Positions 1-12,680 of a stretch of 64,000 nucleotides of DNA are shown here, one piece after another. A program made the translations under genes and the position numbers. This stretch comes from Buxus sempervirens (Eukaryota > Streptophyta > Magnoliopsida > Buxales > Buxaceae): assembly GCA_947561395.2 (NCBI GenBank), contig OX387188.1:11062061-11126060 (forward strand). The letters run 5' to 3'. Within the stretch, counting starts at the first letter, position 1, and each line of letters begins with the position of its first letter. Under the pieces are notes generated by a model. It was given only the letters and a program-made list of their open reading frames with translations. It was not told the origin of the DNA and did not search any database.

Positions 1-1
1 C

Positions 2-433
2 ATGATTAGGGATTTTTATAGTAATATCGGTACGGTTCTACCTGATAAATCCTTATTTCAGGGGTATGTGAGAGGCACACACTTCCCTGTTACACCTATC
101 TGTCTTGCCTCTCGCCTTGGTATTCCATATGTGGAAAACCCTGTCTACCCTTACACTACTCCCCCTGACTTTTCTACCATTGCCACCTACCTCATGGACC
201 AGGAGTGTGACTATGACGGGGTGAGACCCTTTACCACCTCTCACCTTCCTACTAACACCCATATTCTCCAAAGGATTACTTTTACTAACCTCTGGCCTGT
301 TTCTCACTTCTCTTCCCTTCCTAGTTCCAAACTCCTCTTTCTCTACGCCCTCAAGAAGGGTGATTGTATTGATCTAACCTCTCATATCATCTCAGTCATT
401 CTTGGGATTCTTGATGATCCCAAGAAATCTTGT
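2..433 (+). pseudogene. Retroelement-associated plant transposon-protein gene, left piece
   Basis: About 140 residues resembling the 'putative plant transposon protein' family that accompanies Athila/Tat-type retroelements. Visible cues are a FYSN motif near the start, a YVRG motif, a 'P..I...LGIP' stretch and a late leucine-rich segment. The reading runs in from outside the window. A solo LTR begins at 434, and material of the same family resumes at 3386. It is most likely part of a larger degraded retroelement rather than a host gene. The molecular role of the family is not known to me, and the family call rests on remembered similarity only. Confidence 0.5.
429..433. repeat. Target-site duplication CTTGT (left)
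   Basis: Identical to 3381-3385 on the other side of solo LTR 1; both abut TG/CA ends. Confidence 0.88.
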
Positions 434-1423
434 TGTGCACATGGTTGCACGGGTGGGCGTGCCTTCTAAAGGGAAATTCGGGAAAGTTGGAGTTGCCACT
501 GCCTGATGGGGTGCAGGCAGACACCTGGGTGCCTAGGTTTGTCTAGTAGGCAGTTTGTGGCTTGAGATTCTAAGTAGGGTCTCGGTTACGGTCCGAGGAA
601 GTCCATCGACACCCCGATCTACCCCGTCGAATGACGGGTCCCATAGGTTTCCTAGTTATGAGTCAACTTGGCTCTACACTCACCTGATTCCTAAGTCAAA
701 GCATGCACAGTTCGGTTAAGTCTAGTGGGACCACCTGAGTGGTGTGGGTCCCTTTACTTGATTTTATCTTGCTTAGTTAAGCGGTCTGAGTTTGATTGGG
801 TGGGCCCCGTTGGAAGGCCCACGGATTCCTTGGTGGGCTTGGTTAAGCCTGCATTCCCTTGGTGGGCCTCAGTCTAGCCTGAGAGGCCCTTTGGGTTTTG
901 GTTCAAGTGATTTAATCTTATTTAGAGTTCAAGTTGGAGATTAAGTGATTTTCATGCAAAAGTGAGCCTAGAAATGGTTTGTGGGCCACATAATGGTAAC
1001 CAAGTGACTTGAGTTATCTTTATTAAATTTGTCCTTTGGTGGGCCAGGATTGGGCTTGGGGCCCGTATCCTAGACTTAGGCTTGAAAGCCCAAGATTTTG
1101 GGAGGATAGGGTTTGAACCCTTTCCTTGTTTGGTTCAATGGGATTAGTGGGCCCGATAGGCCCTTGCCCGCGGTCTCGGCCAAACCAGTCCTAACTAAGC
1201 ATACACCCGGTTTAATTAGGTTGCTTATTTACATTCCAAAGGGCTCATTGGGCTTGGTGGGCCCCGTTGGAAGGCCCACAAGTGTATCTGGTTGGACCGG
1301 GTTGGTCCAAGTCCCATCTTGGGTTCCCGGTTGACCCGGAAACCCTGCTGGCTCGATTGGTTTAATTGAAACAAGTTGCAAAAAACAAAAAGGGGTTAAA
1401 ACCCTAAAATCTGAATTTACAAG

Positions 1424-1530
1424 GTGTATCTGAAATTAATTTTCGGATACACAGAAAACATAGTGTAGCTGAAATCTAATTTCGGCTACACAGCAACATA
1501 TGCTGATCCGACCTGAGTTGTCGGATCAGC
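1424..1530. repeat. Cluster of three TATCCGA-type palindromes in solo LTR 1
   Basis: Palindromes lie at 1424-1452, 1463-1491 and 1502-1530. Arms are GTATCTGAAA/TTTCGGATAC, GTAGCTGAAA/TTTCGGCTAC and GCTGATCCGAC/GTCGGATCAGC. The spacing is regular at about 39 bp. In the LTR's own (reverse) direction the cluster lies about 1 kb downstream of the TATA box, so it would be in transcribed sequence, unlike the second cluster. Confidence 0.85.
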
Positions 1531-2520
1531 TCAAGAAATGGCTTTTTCTGATTTCTCCAAGGGGCTCGGGTTTCTAGACTTTCTGTGATGCTCCGGTAGC
1601 TGTGTGGGTCCACAGTGGTACAAAAAGGCAGGGAAGACCCCATTTTGGCCTTCTTTAGGCTTTAGGATCCAAACAAAGGGGGTGAGGGCTAGTGTGCTTT
1701 CTAGTCAGGCACACATGGGTCGAACTAGGAACGTGCAAGAGCAGCACCTATTCAAGAGGGAAAGATGGCATGCTAAGGGTACCACACAGCAGACAAATGC
1801 ATAGGGGATGGGAAACATGTATTGGGGCTTCATATATTTGCACACATGCTTCATCACCCTCAAAAGCAAGCATAAAAATCATCTAGACACAAATATTTTA
1901 AGAAGGGAAAGAAGGGGGGTTAATATGGGATACAAAAGAATCGTAACGTAGGGGAACAACCTCCCCATTCGAATAAGGCAAATCTCTAGCAAACAACATG
2001 TAAAAGGGATCCTAAAAGTGAGTAAAACCACTTACTCATCCTCTCATGGAATCATCCATGTGCCCTCCCCTTATCATGGGAGTTTTCTCGTTGGAAACGG
2101 AGAAGAAAAGGAAAGAAGATAGACACTAATCATGCCATCAAAGAGAAGGACAACATAATAAAAGATGGAGAACACCATGACATGCTTGGAATGTGCTCAT
2201 ATCCAGATATGACGAACAAAATACATAGAGAGAGTTTACCTTGGGGCTAAAACCCCTTTTGAGATGTTGTTGAACTTCCTTGAAACACCACAAGGGCTGG
2301 AGAGGCTCCTCCTCGCACCAAGAGCTCCTCTTTGGCCTCTCTCAAGACTTTGGGTGAGGAAGAAAAGAGTATGGAAGGGTGGAAGAGCCTTGAGATGGTG
2401 TTTGGAAGATTTTGGGAACAAGGAAGGGTGGAAAGGAGGGGTTTTGGACCAAGGATGAAGGGGGAGAAGAAGTGGAGAATGACCAAAAGGGAGCCAACCT
2501 CGGCCAAGGGGTTGCTGCCC

Positions 2521-2530
2521 CCTTTTTATA
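2521..2530 (-). promoter_or_regulatory. TATA box of solo LTR 1
   Basis: The minus strand reads CTATAAAAAGG. It is followed downstream by a CT-rich leader and preceded immediately by the palindrome cluster. Confidence 0.6.
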
Positions 2531-2541
2531 GAAAAAAATTT

Positions 2542-2787
2542 GTATCCGACATTTATTGTCGGATACACTAGACCTTGTGTGTATCCGACCATGGAGGTCG
2601 GATACACTAAGTTCTCTTTTTATCCGACATAAAATGTCGGATACAAGACAAAATTATTTCAAAAATTAAATTCTGTCAGCGAATCTGTCGGAGAATATGA
2701 CAAATCCGATGAGCAAATCTTTTGTATCCGAAATATAATTTCGGATATGAAGGAAAACATGTGTATCCGACAATACATGTTGGATAC
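2542..2787. repeat. Cluster of five TATCCGA-type palindromes upstream of an antisense TATA box
   Basis: Palindromes at 2542-2566, 2579-2607, 2621-2643, 2725-2747 and 2763-2787 share the arms TATCCGA/TCGGATA with differing centres. In the LTR's direction (minus) the nearest palindrome ends 12 bp upstream of the TATA box at 2521-2530. The cluster therefore sits where an LTR's U3 enhancer or promoter would be. Confidence 0.88.
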
Positions 2788-3380
2788 AAAAAGGTGAATT
2801 TTTTATATTTACAGATTGCCCCCCGGATTTGACCGATTTTATTGATTTGACAACCGAGATAATTGCAAATTTCCCCCTGACTATTTACGGATTAATCCCT
2901 GAGATATTTTTAGCATTTTGGATATTTACGGATTCACCCCTGAGATATTTTTTTGCTTTTCTCACCACGTGTGCTGCTCTTTTGCCACGTGTGCAGTTTC
3001 TGGCATTGCTGCCCGGAAACTTCAACTACTCATATCTTCTTCATCCGGACTCCGATTCTTGAAAACTCAGTTACGTTAGAACCATATTGGAGTCCTCTAT
3101 CCATTGGGATAGGGTTAAGCAATTGATCCGGGGTTTAGCAAAAAGTCAATTTCCGCTCCCCCTCAAGTTTGACCGGCTCATATCTTCTTCATCCAGACTC
3201 CGATTTGAGCAAACTCAGTTGCGTTAGAATCATGTTTGAATTTCCTAATCATTAGGAAGATGTATGGTGGCCAATTAGTACTTGATCAAAAAGTCAACTT
3301 TTGTCCCCTTAGGGTTTGACTTTTCAGCTAGGGTTTTCATTTTAGTACATTTTGGTTTGATCAAAATTTGGGTGCTTACA

Positions 3381-3385
3381 CTTGT
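3381..3385. repeat. Target-site duplication CTTGT (right)
   Basis: Right copy of the 5-bp duplication made when the parent of solo LTR 1 inserted. Confidence 0.88.
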
Positions 3386-3928
3386 GCTCTCCCTTTAGGT
3401 TGTTTGATTGCTCGACTTATTCGCTCTTTTTCCGTTGTGTATCCACCTTACATTCCTATGATTCCAAGGAAACCTATTAATAAAAGGACTATGGAGTCGA
3501 GTATAGCCCACTCTAGGAGAGTTCGGATTGAGTGTTATGCTCCTCTTTCTAGGTCTCGGCGACGATCAGCCCTTATTCCTAGTGTTTCTTCCACTTCCTC
3601 TACTCCTGCTTTTTCTTCTACTCCTACAGGTGACATCACAGCTCTTCAGGAGCAGATTTCACAAATGGCTCTCAGCCAGGGTCGCATGGAGGAAATGATG
3701 ACAGGGATGCAGCAGCAGCTGTCTAGGCTTTATGAGGAGTTCCACACCTACATGGGGTATCCAGACACACCCGGACATGGTGCTGGACCATCTGCTACAG
3801 CAGCGGCTGAGGAGAAGGAGGGAGCTGATGATGAGGAGCCTGATGATGATGGAGATGCGGGGGAGGATGCTGGTGAGGGTGATGAGATGGAGGATGAGGG
3901 CGGCGATGGTGCTGGACCATCGAGCTGA
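3386..3928 (+). pseudogene. Retroelement-associated plant transposon-protein gene, right piece
   Basis: About 180 residues continuing the same family beyond solo LTR 1. An arginine/serine-rich stretch is followed by a glutamine/methionine-rich coiled coil ('EEMMTGMQQQLSRL') and a long Asp/Glu/Gly-rich acidic tail ending in GPSS. A coiled coil plus acidic tail is common at the C terminus of these retroelement genes. It is read as a fossil part; no enzyme motif is visible. Confidence 0.5.
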
Positions 3929-4109
3929 TGTATCAATTGTTCTTGTTTTTGTTTTGATCATGGGTGGGGGAAAAGGAAAACACATGTATTTAATGTTATT
4001 TTGTTTACTTTTTGGAACCAAGGATGTAATTTTTTTTGTCTCTCTTATATATTTATCATGATCTTCTTGGTTCTCTTATTTTTGTGTTAATTTATTTTCT
4101 TTACAATAA
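3929..4109. other. T-rich 3' flank, no gene seen
   Basis: AT-rich sequence with T runs, probably the untranslated tail of the preceding retroelement gene up to an unclear junction with the antisense Tekay leader. No coding or repeat signal recognised. Confidence 0.4.
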
Positions 4110-4331
4110 TATTCAGATTAGTAGTCTCGCTAATATTTGTAATTTTAAACATGGAAATCAAGATAAACAAGCAATATAACACAATCATGAAATCAGACAG
4201 CAACAAATATGAAAATCTCGATAAAAGCTTTGGATCTCTCATCCTAATATGGTCCTATAATTCCTAACTAACAAGCACACAGTCCCAATACCCACCTAAG
4301 ATTAGACTTCCTAGGTTTAGGGATCCTATAT

Positions 4332-4343
4332 GCTCTGATACCA
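4332..4343 (-). promoter_or_regulatory. Primer binding site, initiator tRNA-Met type
   Basis: The minus strand reads TGGTATCAGAGC, the classic primer site of Tekay and many other plant LTR elements, three bases beyond the LTR end at 4347. Confidence 0.85.
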
Positions 4344-6175
4344 CCTTGTAATGCCCCGGTTCCAGGTCCAATTTCCAAAACCCGAGGTGTTATGGTAAGT
4401 AACAAAAGCAACTAAAATATGGAATAATTTAAAACTTTTTCTAACTTTATAATCAGAGTAAATGCGGAAACTTGAATTCAAATTCTCTTTATTAATCAAC
4501 TATTATGATATACAAGGATTTCAATTACATGAGCAACCTACATCTATATAAACTACCTAGCTACAACTAGCCCACAACTTGACGTCCTTGCCAAGAGTAC
4601 CTGAAAAAGGGGAGAAACCGGAGTGAGAATAAATCTCAACAAGTAGCAGGTGCATGAAGTAAAAACAGTCCATAATGATTTACAAAGATAGTCATGGGGT
4701 GATCGATAAAACCAAAATCACTATAATACGATGATATAACAATAACAATTACCAATCCAAAACAACCATGTGTGACATAGTAGGACTCATGATCTGAAAG
4801 CACTTAATAAGATATTCCTGCCCCCATATTTCGCCACATCATGACTTACATGATAGATGGAGCCTGCACCTGCAGTCACTGCCATCTCCTCCGTCAACCA
4901 CCAACGCGGATCACCCACGAATGGGTTGGCGAGTACAATCCCCAGTCCAAATAACAACAAATCTGCTTCCACGGAAATAACAAACCAGGGGAATACCAAT
5001 CCAATCAAAGATAAATGGACCCACGACAACATGACTAATACCAATGCAAGTGCAAGTCATGAGTGAACTTCAAGCACGGCCAAATCATAGCTCCAATGTG
5101 CGAGTCACAAGTAACCTATCAACATGACCAATATAAAGCTCGTGAAAGTCGATGTCTCATTGAAGCACACGGTGGTAACCCAAATAACCAATAAAATCCG
5201 TTGCCAGTCGACAAGCTCGGCTAAGACCAGGCCGCATCTACAGCGATCAAGGATTGCTGCATTCGTCGCACCGCACCTTGCAAGCACGACGGACCGCATA
5301 CTGGTGAGTTCCGAACAAGAATAACTTACCAGCCAATTCCATTTCACTTCCTAGCTAAGCTATGGATCCATACAAAGCATTGCCTACTAGACACAACTCT
5401 CATTCAAAACATTGAATAACTCAAAGGTGCAATATTCAGTGATAAACCTCGTACAAATAATCATAAACATATCCCAATTGATGTATCCAACAGTAATTTT
5501 CAAAACCACGGTGTTGAACCAAAAGATAATTAAAGTAACCATTAAACAGCTCTTAAACAGAGTTCCAGGTCCGTTGATAAGAAAAGTATAAGAGCATATA
5601 CAAATTCTTAATAATAAGGTTCATATTTGAGTTGTGTTAGTGTGGGCATACTAGTTTATCTTTCTAAATTAGTATTCGTGTTAATATTTATTTCCTACAA
5701 TTTTACCCCAAATCCCACACTTTGGTCCATCCTAAAATCCTTATTTTAGAATCCTCATTTACCAATTGATACCCTAAATCTTCAAACCTTATGGTTTATG
5801 TTATGGGATCTTTCCTGAAGATAATTTAGGTCTATTAAAGTTTATTAAACAAGATTTCCTACATAGATTTTCAATGAAAATTATCTAGGTGCATAGGTTT
5901 CACCTTAACTAGACTACTTTGATTCTAATTGCATTCATTGTCCCAAATAATTATCCTTTAATCCAAATTTAATTCTGTCACTTCCTACGGCTCAAATTAC
6001 CCTATTTACAGGTGTTATAACCTTAAAATTTCAAGAAAAAAATCATTAAAAATTAAATTTGGGTACAAATCCCAAGTTTCCAAATTCTGATAGATGGTTG
6101 CTCGAAGGAGTGCTTGGGTGACTATTCTAGCAGCTGAGTTTCCAAGTTTTGTTAAGTTTCACAAGCCTAACGCCT

Positions 6176-6215
6176 GATGTAGCGCTCGAGCGGTGTCTCG
6201 AGTGCTCCGACTATA
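6176..6215. repeat. CTCGAG word island in LTR A
   Basis: A short CpG-rich stretch containing GCGCTCGAGCGG and TCTCGAGTGC in otherwise AT-rich DNA. It lies at the position equivalent to the larger islands in solo LTRs B, C and D. Confidence 0.6.
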
Positions 6216-6915
6216 ACACTGTTTTTCTTCTCTTTGCGGAAATTTTGATCTTTCTATACATAATATTAAATTGATATTATTCTAAACATCTGATTACCAT
6301 CCAAAACTAGTTCTGCGACAACCCTAAACTAATCTCATCATCTTTTTACTTATCTTGAGTTTCTTTCTAAGTTTAAAATCACCATGATCAATTCTTTTTT
6401 GGTTTTTAAAGAAAGTAGCACATCAAAACAAATCTTTATAAACCATTAAGCTTTTCCCAATGAAATCCAACTTAAAGAACAATACAATCAAACATCAAAA
6501 TCACGAGAAAACATGTAGTTCCTCTAGTTTCAAGGGTTTAATACTTGCCTTTTTGATGAACCCAGATTTTTCAAAAACTTCTTCTATGCCCATTTTTGGC
6601 GCTCGACTACACCCCTTTAGACTACTCCAATTAAGATCTCCACGGTTCAGTTTGAAGTCTTCCATGAGTAGATCAAAACCTTAAAATTTCAGCCCATTCC
6701 AACAGTTGGATCTTCCTATCTTGCTGTTCGAAGTTGGATGGTTGGCCATCTCTGAAACTCTTCTTCTTTCTAATTTTTCTCCTTTATAATGAGCAAACCT
6801 TAAGTTATAGATCCATAAATATTAAGTGGGTAAGTTTGTATATAGTGCCATAACCTTGTTACTGTTGGTTCTAGTATTACATTTCTTATTCTGGCACTAA
6901 GCAACATCAGTGGCA

Positions 6916-7020
6916 GATGCCCACTGTCACGGGAAATCGGCGTGGATGCCCAACATCAAGGGTAATCGGCGTATGGATGCCTAACATCAAGGGGAATCTA
7001 TTTTGGATGCCTAACCCACC
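6916..7020 (+). repeat. Short tandem repeat, about 30 bp x 4, in LTR E
   Basis: Diverged units beginning GGATGCC(C/T)AACATCAAGGG with AATCGGCGT recur at about 30-bp spacing. Other Tekay LTRs have a different short repeat at a similar place, for example 59,223-59,340 in LTR N. Confidence 0.65.
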
Positions 7021-7500
7021 ACATGGAATTTATGGAGTCAGATGTAGTCATGAGCGCTATATATTAAACTGCCTAAATAAATTTATATTTGTTGAAATAT
7101 TGTTTATTGATTGATTGACTTGTTCACTTAAGCATGGAATCATACCATTTTGATTAATATTGAAATGTCAACGATTTAAATATTCTAATTATCCACATGT
7201 CATGGTTTATTCCGAATGATATTAGCATGAACTGTGTTTTCACGAACCTGCATGTGTTGCATACTGGGACCTTTGTCTCATAAGTTGTTTTAGCAGTTTT
7301 GTTTTAGAGCCATCGATTTCCGGTGAGAAGGACCAGAGTGGGGAGAAAGGAAAAGAAAAGGCACCTGGGTATAGAGAGGAGGACTATTATCATCCCAAAT
7401 AGAGTCTCATTTATATGTATGGTTTAGTTGCATTTTTGGACTTTTAGCACTTTGGAACTGAGATGAGTGGTTAGATGCCCCATTTTGTAATAGCCAAGTA

Positions 7501-7505
7501 GTATG
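7501..7505. repeat. Target-site duplication GTATG (left)
   Basis: Pairs with 10,041-10,045 around solo LTR B. Confidence 0.9.
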
Positions 7506-10040
7506 TGTAACGCCCTGGATCCAGGTTTATTTAAAAACATAAGCTCAAATCTAGTTCGTTAGTATAATGGCCCAAAACCACTAATCCAGACTTGAACAAT
7601 TTCATTAAATATATCAAAGTGCGGAAATAAAAGACAATTCTTCAAGAAGCATGGAATTAAACCACCAATAATAATCCAATATTAGTATATTCATAAAGTC
7701 TGGAAAGGGTTCAACTAAATAAATAAATAACATCCACTGTAGTTGTGTAAATAAAATTTCCAAATAATCCCTTTAATAACATCAAAATCCTCAAATAAAA
7801 TAACTAATGTCAATCCCTAAACAAAAACTAAGTCAAATCCATATCCTCTTGAACCTATACAGGAATGAAATAATCTTCTTCCTGGTAATCACAGTAATCC
7901 CTCGGAGTCTCTACCCCAGCAACGTCCTCTCTAGGAATATCTGAAAACAAAACCGATAAAACAATAATGTGAGAAACAACATCTCAGTAAGTAGTCATCC
8001 AAATAGTTGACCACAATAAAATATGCAACGCTTAATCAGGATAACCACAATAAATATAGATCAGCAACAATTTAATGAAAATAGATCAAACATAGTTGTT
8101 CACCTCATGCGACTCATGAAACAGTAAACTAGAGAATGAGAGTAGACATGCACCAATATGCTACCTAACCGAATTACAAATGGACCAGCCGCCCTGCAGT
8201 CTGGCTATTCAACACCAACGGAAGAACCCAACCATGGGTTAGCATGTACGGCCTAACCTATCCAGGAGTGGGTAACATAGCAACCGACCTATCCAGGAGC
8301 AGTACCACCCTCGAGATAATGGAATGCCTATGACATAAAATTCAAACCCCTTTAATAAACATTTCACTTACTAGCTATTCTATGGATCCATATAACTGCT
8401 AAACCCACTCAATAGTGGAAAAACAAACCAAGGAATGGACATACTTCTCAATAACACCCACAAATAAAGAACCTCATCTACATAAAAATAAACAAATCCG
8501 CCTTGTGGAAATAAGAAACCAGGCACCTGCCTTGTCACAACTTTGACCCAAAAACCAAAACAGAATGCCCCAAGTCATATGTCCAAACTCCAGGGTTCAA
8601 CGGGCAAATATGTCCCGAACGTGTATCGACTCCATCAATGCACAAAACACCTTCATATCACCCAAATACAGGTGTATGAAGTCACAAAATCAGCTTTGGT
8701 TAAAAATAGAATCATTTGGAACAATGGTATTAAGTAAAAGTACCTCTTTGGCAAAATCTACCCAAAATATTTATAAAATTGAATTTTAAACATCCGCCAG
8801 TGCAAACAATCACCAAATACCTTAAATTTGATGGTACATAGGTTAAAATTGGATAAAACCACTTTCGTAGTGAAAACTAGACTGAAAGGTCAATTTACAA
8901 AAATCTGATAGACAGGGTGCTCGAGCGGCCAAGGGCGCTCGAATGACCTTACACTTTGGTCGTTTCAGGGTTGGTCGCTCGATAGATCGCTCGAGCGACT
9001 GTTCGGGCGATAGTTCATTCTAGAAAAATTGCTCTAGGGTTTTGACAACACACAAAGGCCGCTCGAGCGACTGCTCAAGCGGCCTGATACGAAGAAAATC
9101 CAAAAAGTTATGAAATTCAATAAAAATTCCTCAACTCAATATCCAATGTATCAAATCCATTCTAAATCATTCTAAAATACTTTATAAATATGTTAGAATA
9201 ATGTCCAACAAGTAAAACATTATAAATAGCGAATACAACTCATCAAATCACCGAATAACCATGAATATCGAATAAACACGAATTTATTTTTGTGCAAGAT
9301 TTAAATGGACTACTTACCTGTTTTTAAGAACTTAAACCTTCTCTAAAAGCAACGAAAATCACTCCTAAGATCGCCAAACGATCACAACAAGCCTCGATCA
9401 CTTCTGTGTTAAGAAAATCATGTTTTTAGAAATCTAACAACACATCTATCTCTCAAAAACAGAACTTTCTATCCTGGTTTGATCATACCTGAGTTTTTGT
9501 GCATGAAAATTCTCCTTCTTCCTTCTCTAAGACTGCTCCAACAAATTCTGGAGTACTAGGGTTTGACTTCAGGAAGAAGAGAGAAGAATAAGGGAAGAAT
9601 AGAAACGTACGGCTGCTCTTTCTTTTGTTTTGTTCTTAACGTGAATAGCCTATTTTTTTGCATGCACATTAGGTTATTTAATTAATTTGTTTCATTTTAC
9701 CTATTTGTCCTCCTTCTTTAAGCCAACCCATTATCAAGCCATTAAATCTCAAACCAACCCAATTTTTGGGTCAACCCATTCTATTAGGGTTCGACCAACT
9801 CTCTTAGTTCTTTATTTTAATTAGTTCTTACTAATATACCATAGCACATCTACAAAATATTTATATTAAAATTATAATTTGCCTAAAATCATGAACTCAC
9901 CTTATATAGGCTCTCCCATCTCCTCCGGTTCACTTTGAACTCCTCTGGTTTGAACCAATATCTGATCTCTTGCATATTATTAAACCAATTAGTCTATTTA
10001 ATAATTAGTTTTATTTATTACTAAAATCTAGGATTTTACA
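7506..10040 (-). mobile_element. Solo LTR B, Tekay-type, antisense
   Basis: A 2,535-bp LTR with plus-strand ends TGTAACGCCC and GGATTTTACA, flanked by the duplication GTATG (7501-7505, 10,041-10,045). It is a close sister of solo LTR C, which has almost exactly the same length once its insertion is subtracted. No coding sequence or primer site is present. It carries a CTCGAG island (8918-9095). Confidence 0.92.
8918..9095. repeat. CTCGAG word island in LTR B
   Basis: Multiple copies of (C)GCTCGAGCG and variants (GCGCTCGAATG, GATCGCTCGAGCGACTG, GCCGCTCGAGCGACTGCTC) within about 180 bp. They are strongly CpG-rich and self-complementary against AT-rich surroundings. Confidence 0.85.
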
Positions 10041-10045
10041 GTATG
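10041..10045. repeat. Target-site duplication GTATG (right)
   Basis: Right copy, directly after GGATTTTACA. Confidence 0.9.
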
Positions 10046-10228
10046 AGTACAAAAGCTTGTAGTCCACCACGGGACTTTCTATGCACATGTATAAATTGTT
10101 CCATCACTGTTGCCTCTACAGGGAAAGTGTTAAATTACCAGTGTTTTATTAGGTCAACAAGACCTACATGTAAGGATCAAGGATAGGATAGTGCCTTGGA
10201 TGGGCAGACCTAGTTCCAGGTCATTACA

Positions 10229-10457
10229 TTGGGTGCAATCACTTTGCAAAAAAATTTTAGAGATTACGTGTGTCTTTCAATTTGTCCCTCCAAAACCCAG
10301 TTTTTGTAGAAGCTACACTTATTTATGGACTTATTACGAAGACTTATGAGTTATTTCTTGATCTCCACGAGATGAAAATCTTGTATGACGTCTTTGTATA
10401 GTGATTTGCTTACGAACAAGCTCTGCTAAGAAGTGGCAGGAGGGCAGTTGCATCTAA
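10229..10457. other. Unassigned sequence left of solo LTR C
   Basis: About 230 bp with no gene or repeat recognised; it continues at 16,402 on the other side of LTR C. It may be host DNA or the body of an unrecognised element. Confidence 0.4.
10453..10457. repeat. Target-site duplication TCTAA (left)
   Basis: Pairs with 16,402-16,406 around LTR C. Confidence 0.9.
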
Positions 10458-11929
10458 TGTAACGCCCCAGATCCAGGTTTATACAGAAACATAAACCCAA
10501 ACCCGATTCGTTAGGATAAGGCCCAGACAACACTAATCCAGACTTATACAATTTCATTAATTATATCAGAGTGCGGAATTAAAAGACATTTCTTCAAGAA
10601 GCGCGGAATTAAACCACCAAAAATAATTCATTATTAATTCATCCATAAAGTCTGGAAATGGTCAACTAAATAAAATAAGCAACATCCACTAAAGATGTAT
10701 AATTAAAGTATCCAATAATCCTTCTAATACCATCAAAATCCTCAAAATAAAATAAACTAATGTCAATCCCTCAACAAAAAGCTAAATCAGATCTCCATGA
10801 CCTCCTTAACCTACACAGGAATGAAATAATCCTCTTCTTAGTAATCACAGTAATCCCTCGGAGTCTTTACCCTAGTAACGTCCTCTCCAGGAATATCTGA
10901 AAACAAAACCGATAAAACAATAATGTGAGAAACAACATCTCAGTAAGTAGTTATGCAAATAGTTGATCACAATAAAATATGCAACGCTTAATTAGGATAA
11001 CCACAATAAATACAGACCAGTAACAATTTAATGAAAATAGTTCAAACACAATTGTTCACTTCATAGGACTCATGAAATAGTAAACCAAAGAAAGAGAGTA
11101 GACATGCGCCAATATGCTACCTTACCGAATTGCAAATGGACCAGCCGCCCTGTAGTCTGGCTATTCAGCACCAATGAAAGAACCCAACCATGGGTTAGCA
11201 TGTATGGCCCAACTTATCCAAGAGTGGGTAACGTAGCAACCGACCTATCCAGGAGTGGTACCACCCTCGAGATGATGTAATGCCTATGACACAAAATTCA
11301 AACCCCTATAATGAACATTTCACTTACTAGCTATTCTATGGATCCATATAACTGCTAAGCCCATTCAACAATGGAAAAACAAACCAAGGAATGGACATAC
11401 TTTCCAATAACACCCACAAATACAAAACCTCATCTGTACTAACAATAATTAAATCCGCCTTGCTGAAATAATAAACCAGGCACCTGCCTTGTCACAACTG
11501 TGACCCAAAACCAAAACAAAATGTACCAAGTCATATGTCCAAACTCCAGGTTTCAACAGGCAAATATGTCCGGAATGTGTATCGATTCCATAGATGCACA
11601 AAATACCTTCATATCACCCTAATACAGGTGTAGGATTCCATAAAATCAACTTTGGTTAAAAATAGAATCATTTGGAACAATGGTATTAAGTAAAAGTGCC
11701 TCTTTGGTAAAATCTACCCAAAATCTTTATAAAAATGAATTTTAAACATCTGCCAGTGCAAACTATCTCTAAATACCCTAAACTTGATAGTACATAGGTT
11801 AAAAATGGATAAAAACAATTCCGTAGTGAAAAACTAGGCTATTTGGCAAGTTTCAAAATTCTGACAGACAGGGCGCTCGAGCGGCCAAGGGGCGCTTGAA
11901 CGGCCTTATACTTAGGTTGTTTTAGGGGT

Positions 11930-11934
11930 GGGTC
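11930..11934. repeat. Target-site duplication GGGTC (left)
   Basis: Pairs with 15,340-15,344 around LTR D. Confidence 0.9.
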
Positions 11935-12670
11935 TGTAAAATCCAGGATTTTCCTAAAATAAAGTAAATAAAATAAGCCTAAATATTGAGAAGTTAAGAT
12001 TTAATTTAGGCATTGGAGGAATAACATTATGATCCAAAGAGATATAAGAAACTAAATAAATAAATAATAATTTTGAGTAATTAGGAATTTAAATAGTGGC
12101 TTCATTTAAATAGGAAAGAGCATGGTTGATTTAGATAAATTGGGAAAGTGACTTAAATATGAATGTTGGAGAAGATAGGTATTAATCCAAGTGCATTATA
12201 TAGTTAAGATTGATGTGAGGAATAAAGAGGAAAATATTTGGAAGAAGATTCAAAGGTTAAGTATGGAATTCCAAGAAAAGGGTATTTTAGTCATTTTTCA
12301 ATTAGCCAAATTAAGATATTGAGTAAGTAAATAATTATTAGACTTGAAATATTTAACTAGACTTAATTTGGGTTAGGTTTGGATTTAAATAGCAAATTAC
12401 GGCTTAAAAGTAGGAAAAAGGGTATATTGGTGATTATGGTTGATAAGGAGCCTTAAATTTGAGGATAAGATGAGCTTTGGGGTGTTTTAGTAATATTTTA
12501 AAATAAGAAATTAAATTAGCACGAAAATAAATTAAAATAAATCCTTATTTTGTATGAGATACTTAAAAGAGGAATTAGAAGGAAGGATAAGATAAGAAGG
12601 TTTCCACTTAAGAGTGGGAATCCTATTTAGAAGGACTCCTAAATCTATTAGGACTTCTAATTAAGATAGC

Positions 12671-12680
12671 TTATAAAAGG
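12671..12680 (+). promoter_or_regulatory. TATA box of LTR D
   Basis: TTATAAAAGG about 740 bp into the LTR, followed by a purine-rich leader. It is the best TATA-like site in this LTR. Confidence 0.55.

Larger units (their letters stand above)
434..3380 (-). mobile_element. Solo LTR 1, Tat/Ogre-type, antisense
   Basis: A 2,947-bp LTR with ends TGTGCACATGG and GGTGCTTACA on the plus strand, flanked by the 5-bp target duplication CTTGT (429-433 and 3381-3385). Read in reverse it starts TGTAAGCACCC, like the LTRs of G and H (TGTAGACACCCC), and carries a TATA box. It also has the 'gtggcaactcc' stretch near its 3' end that corresponds to 'gtggcgactc' in G. No internal region is present, so this is a solo LTR left by LTR-LTR recombination. 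It interrupts the transposon-protein gene on either side. Confidence 0.88.
4110..6790 (-). mobile_element. Element A: antisense Tekay-type LTR with leader
   Basis: Reading right to left, an LTR (4347 to about 6790) ends ..GGGGCATTACA. It is followed by an initiator-Met primer site (4332-4343) and about 220 bp of leader. The LTR matches solo LTR D through much of its length: the segments around 6450-6780 mirror 13,010-13,350, and the ends share 'GGAATTGGACC(C/T)GGAAC'. The outer part of the LTR is absent at the right, and no coding region is kept at the left. It is a broken remnant. The left limit is approximate. Confidence 0.65.
6790..10228 (+). mobile_element. Element E: sense Tekay-like LTR remnant
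   Basis: Sequence with the layout of the 3' half of a Tekay LTR: 'gcatgtgttgcatactggga' (compare 'catgtgttacctactgggat' in F), then a region like F's 48,250-48,400, ending in CCAGGTCATTACA at 10,228. It is interrupted by solo LTR B (7506-10,040). Its 5' boundary is not clear, and no primer site follows the end, so this is a remnant or the 3' LTR of a lost element. Confidence 0.5.

Noticed and set aside
2236-2607. 123-residue antisense open reading
   Set aside because: Leader and promoter zone of solo LTR 1; its N terminus is translated palindrome sequence.
4332-4343. tRNA gene
   Set aside because: Only the 12-base primer match is present, with no cloverleaf; it is a retroelement primer site.
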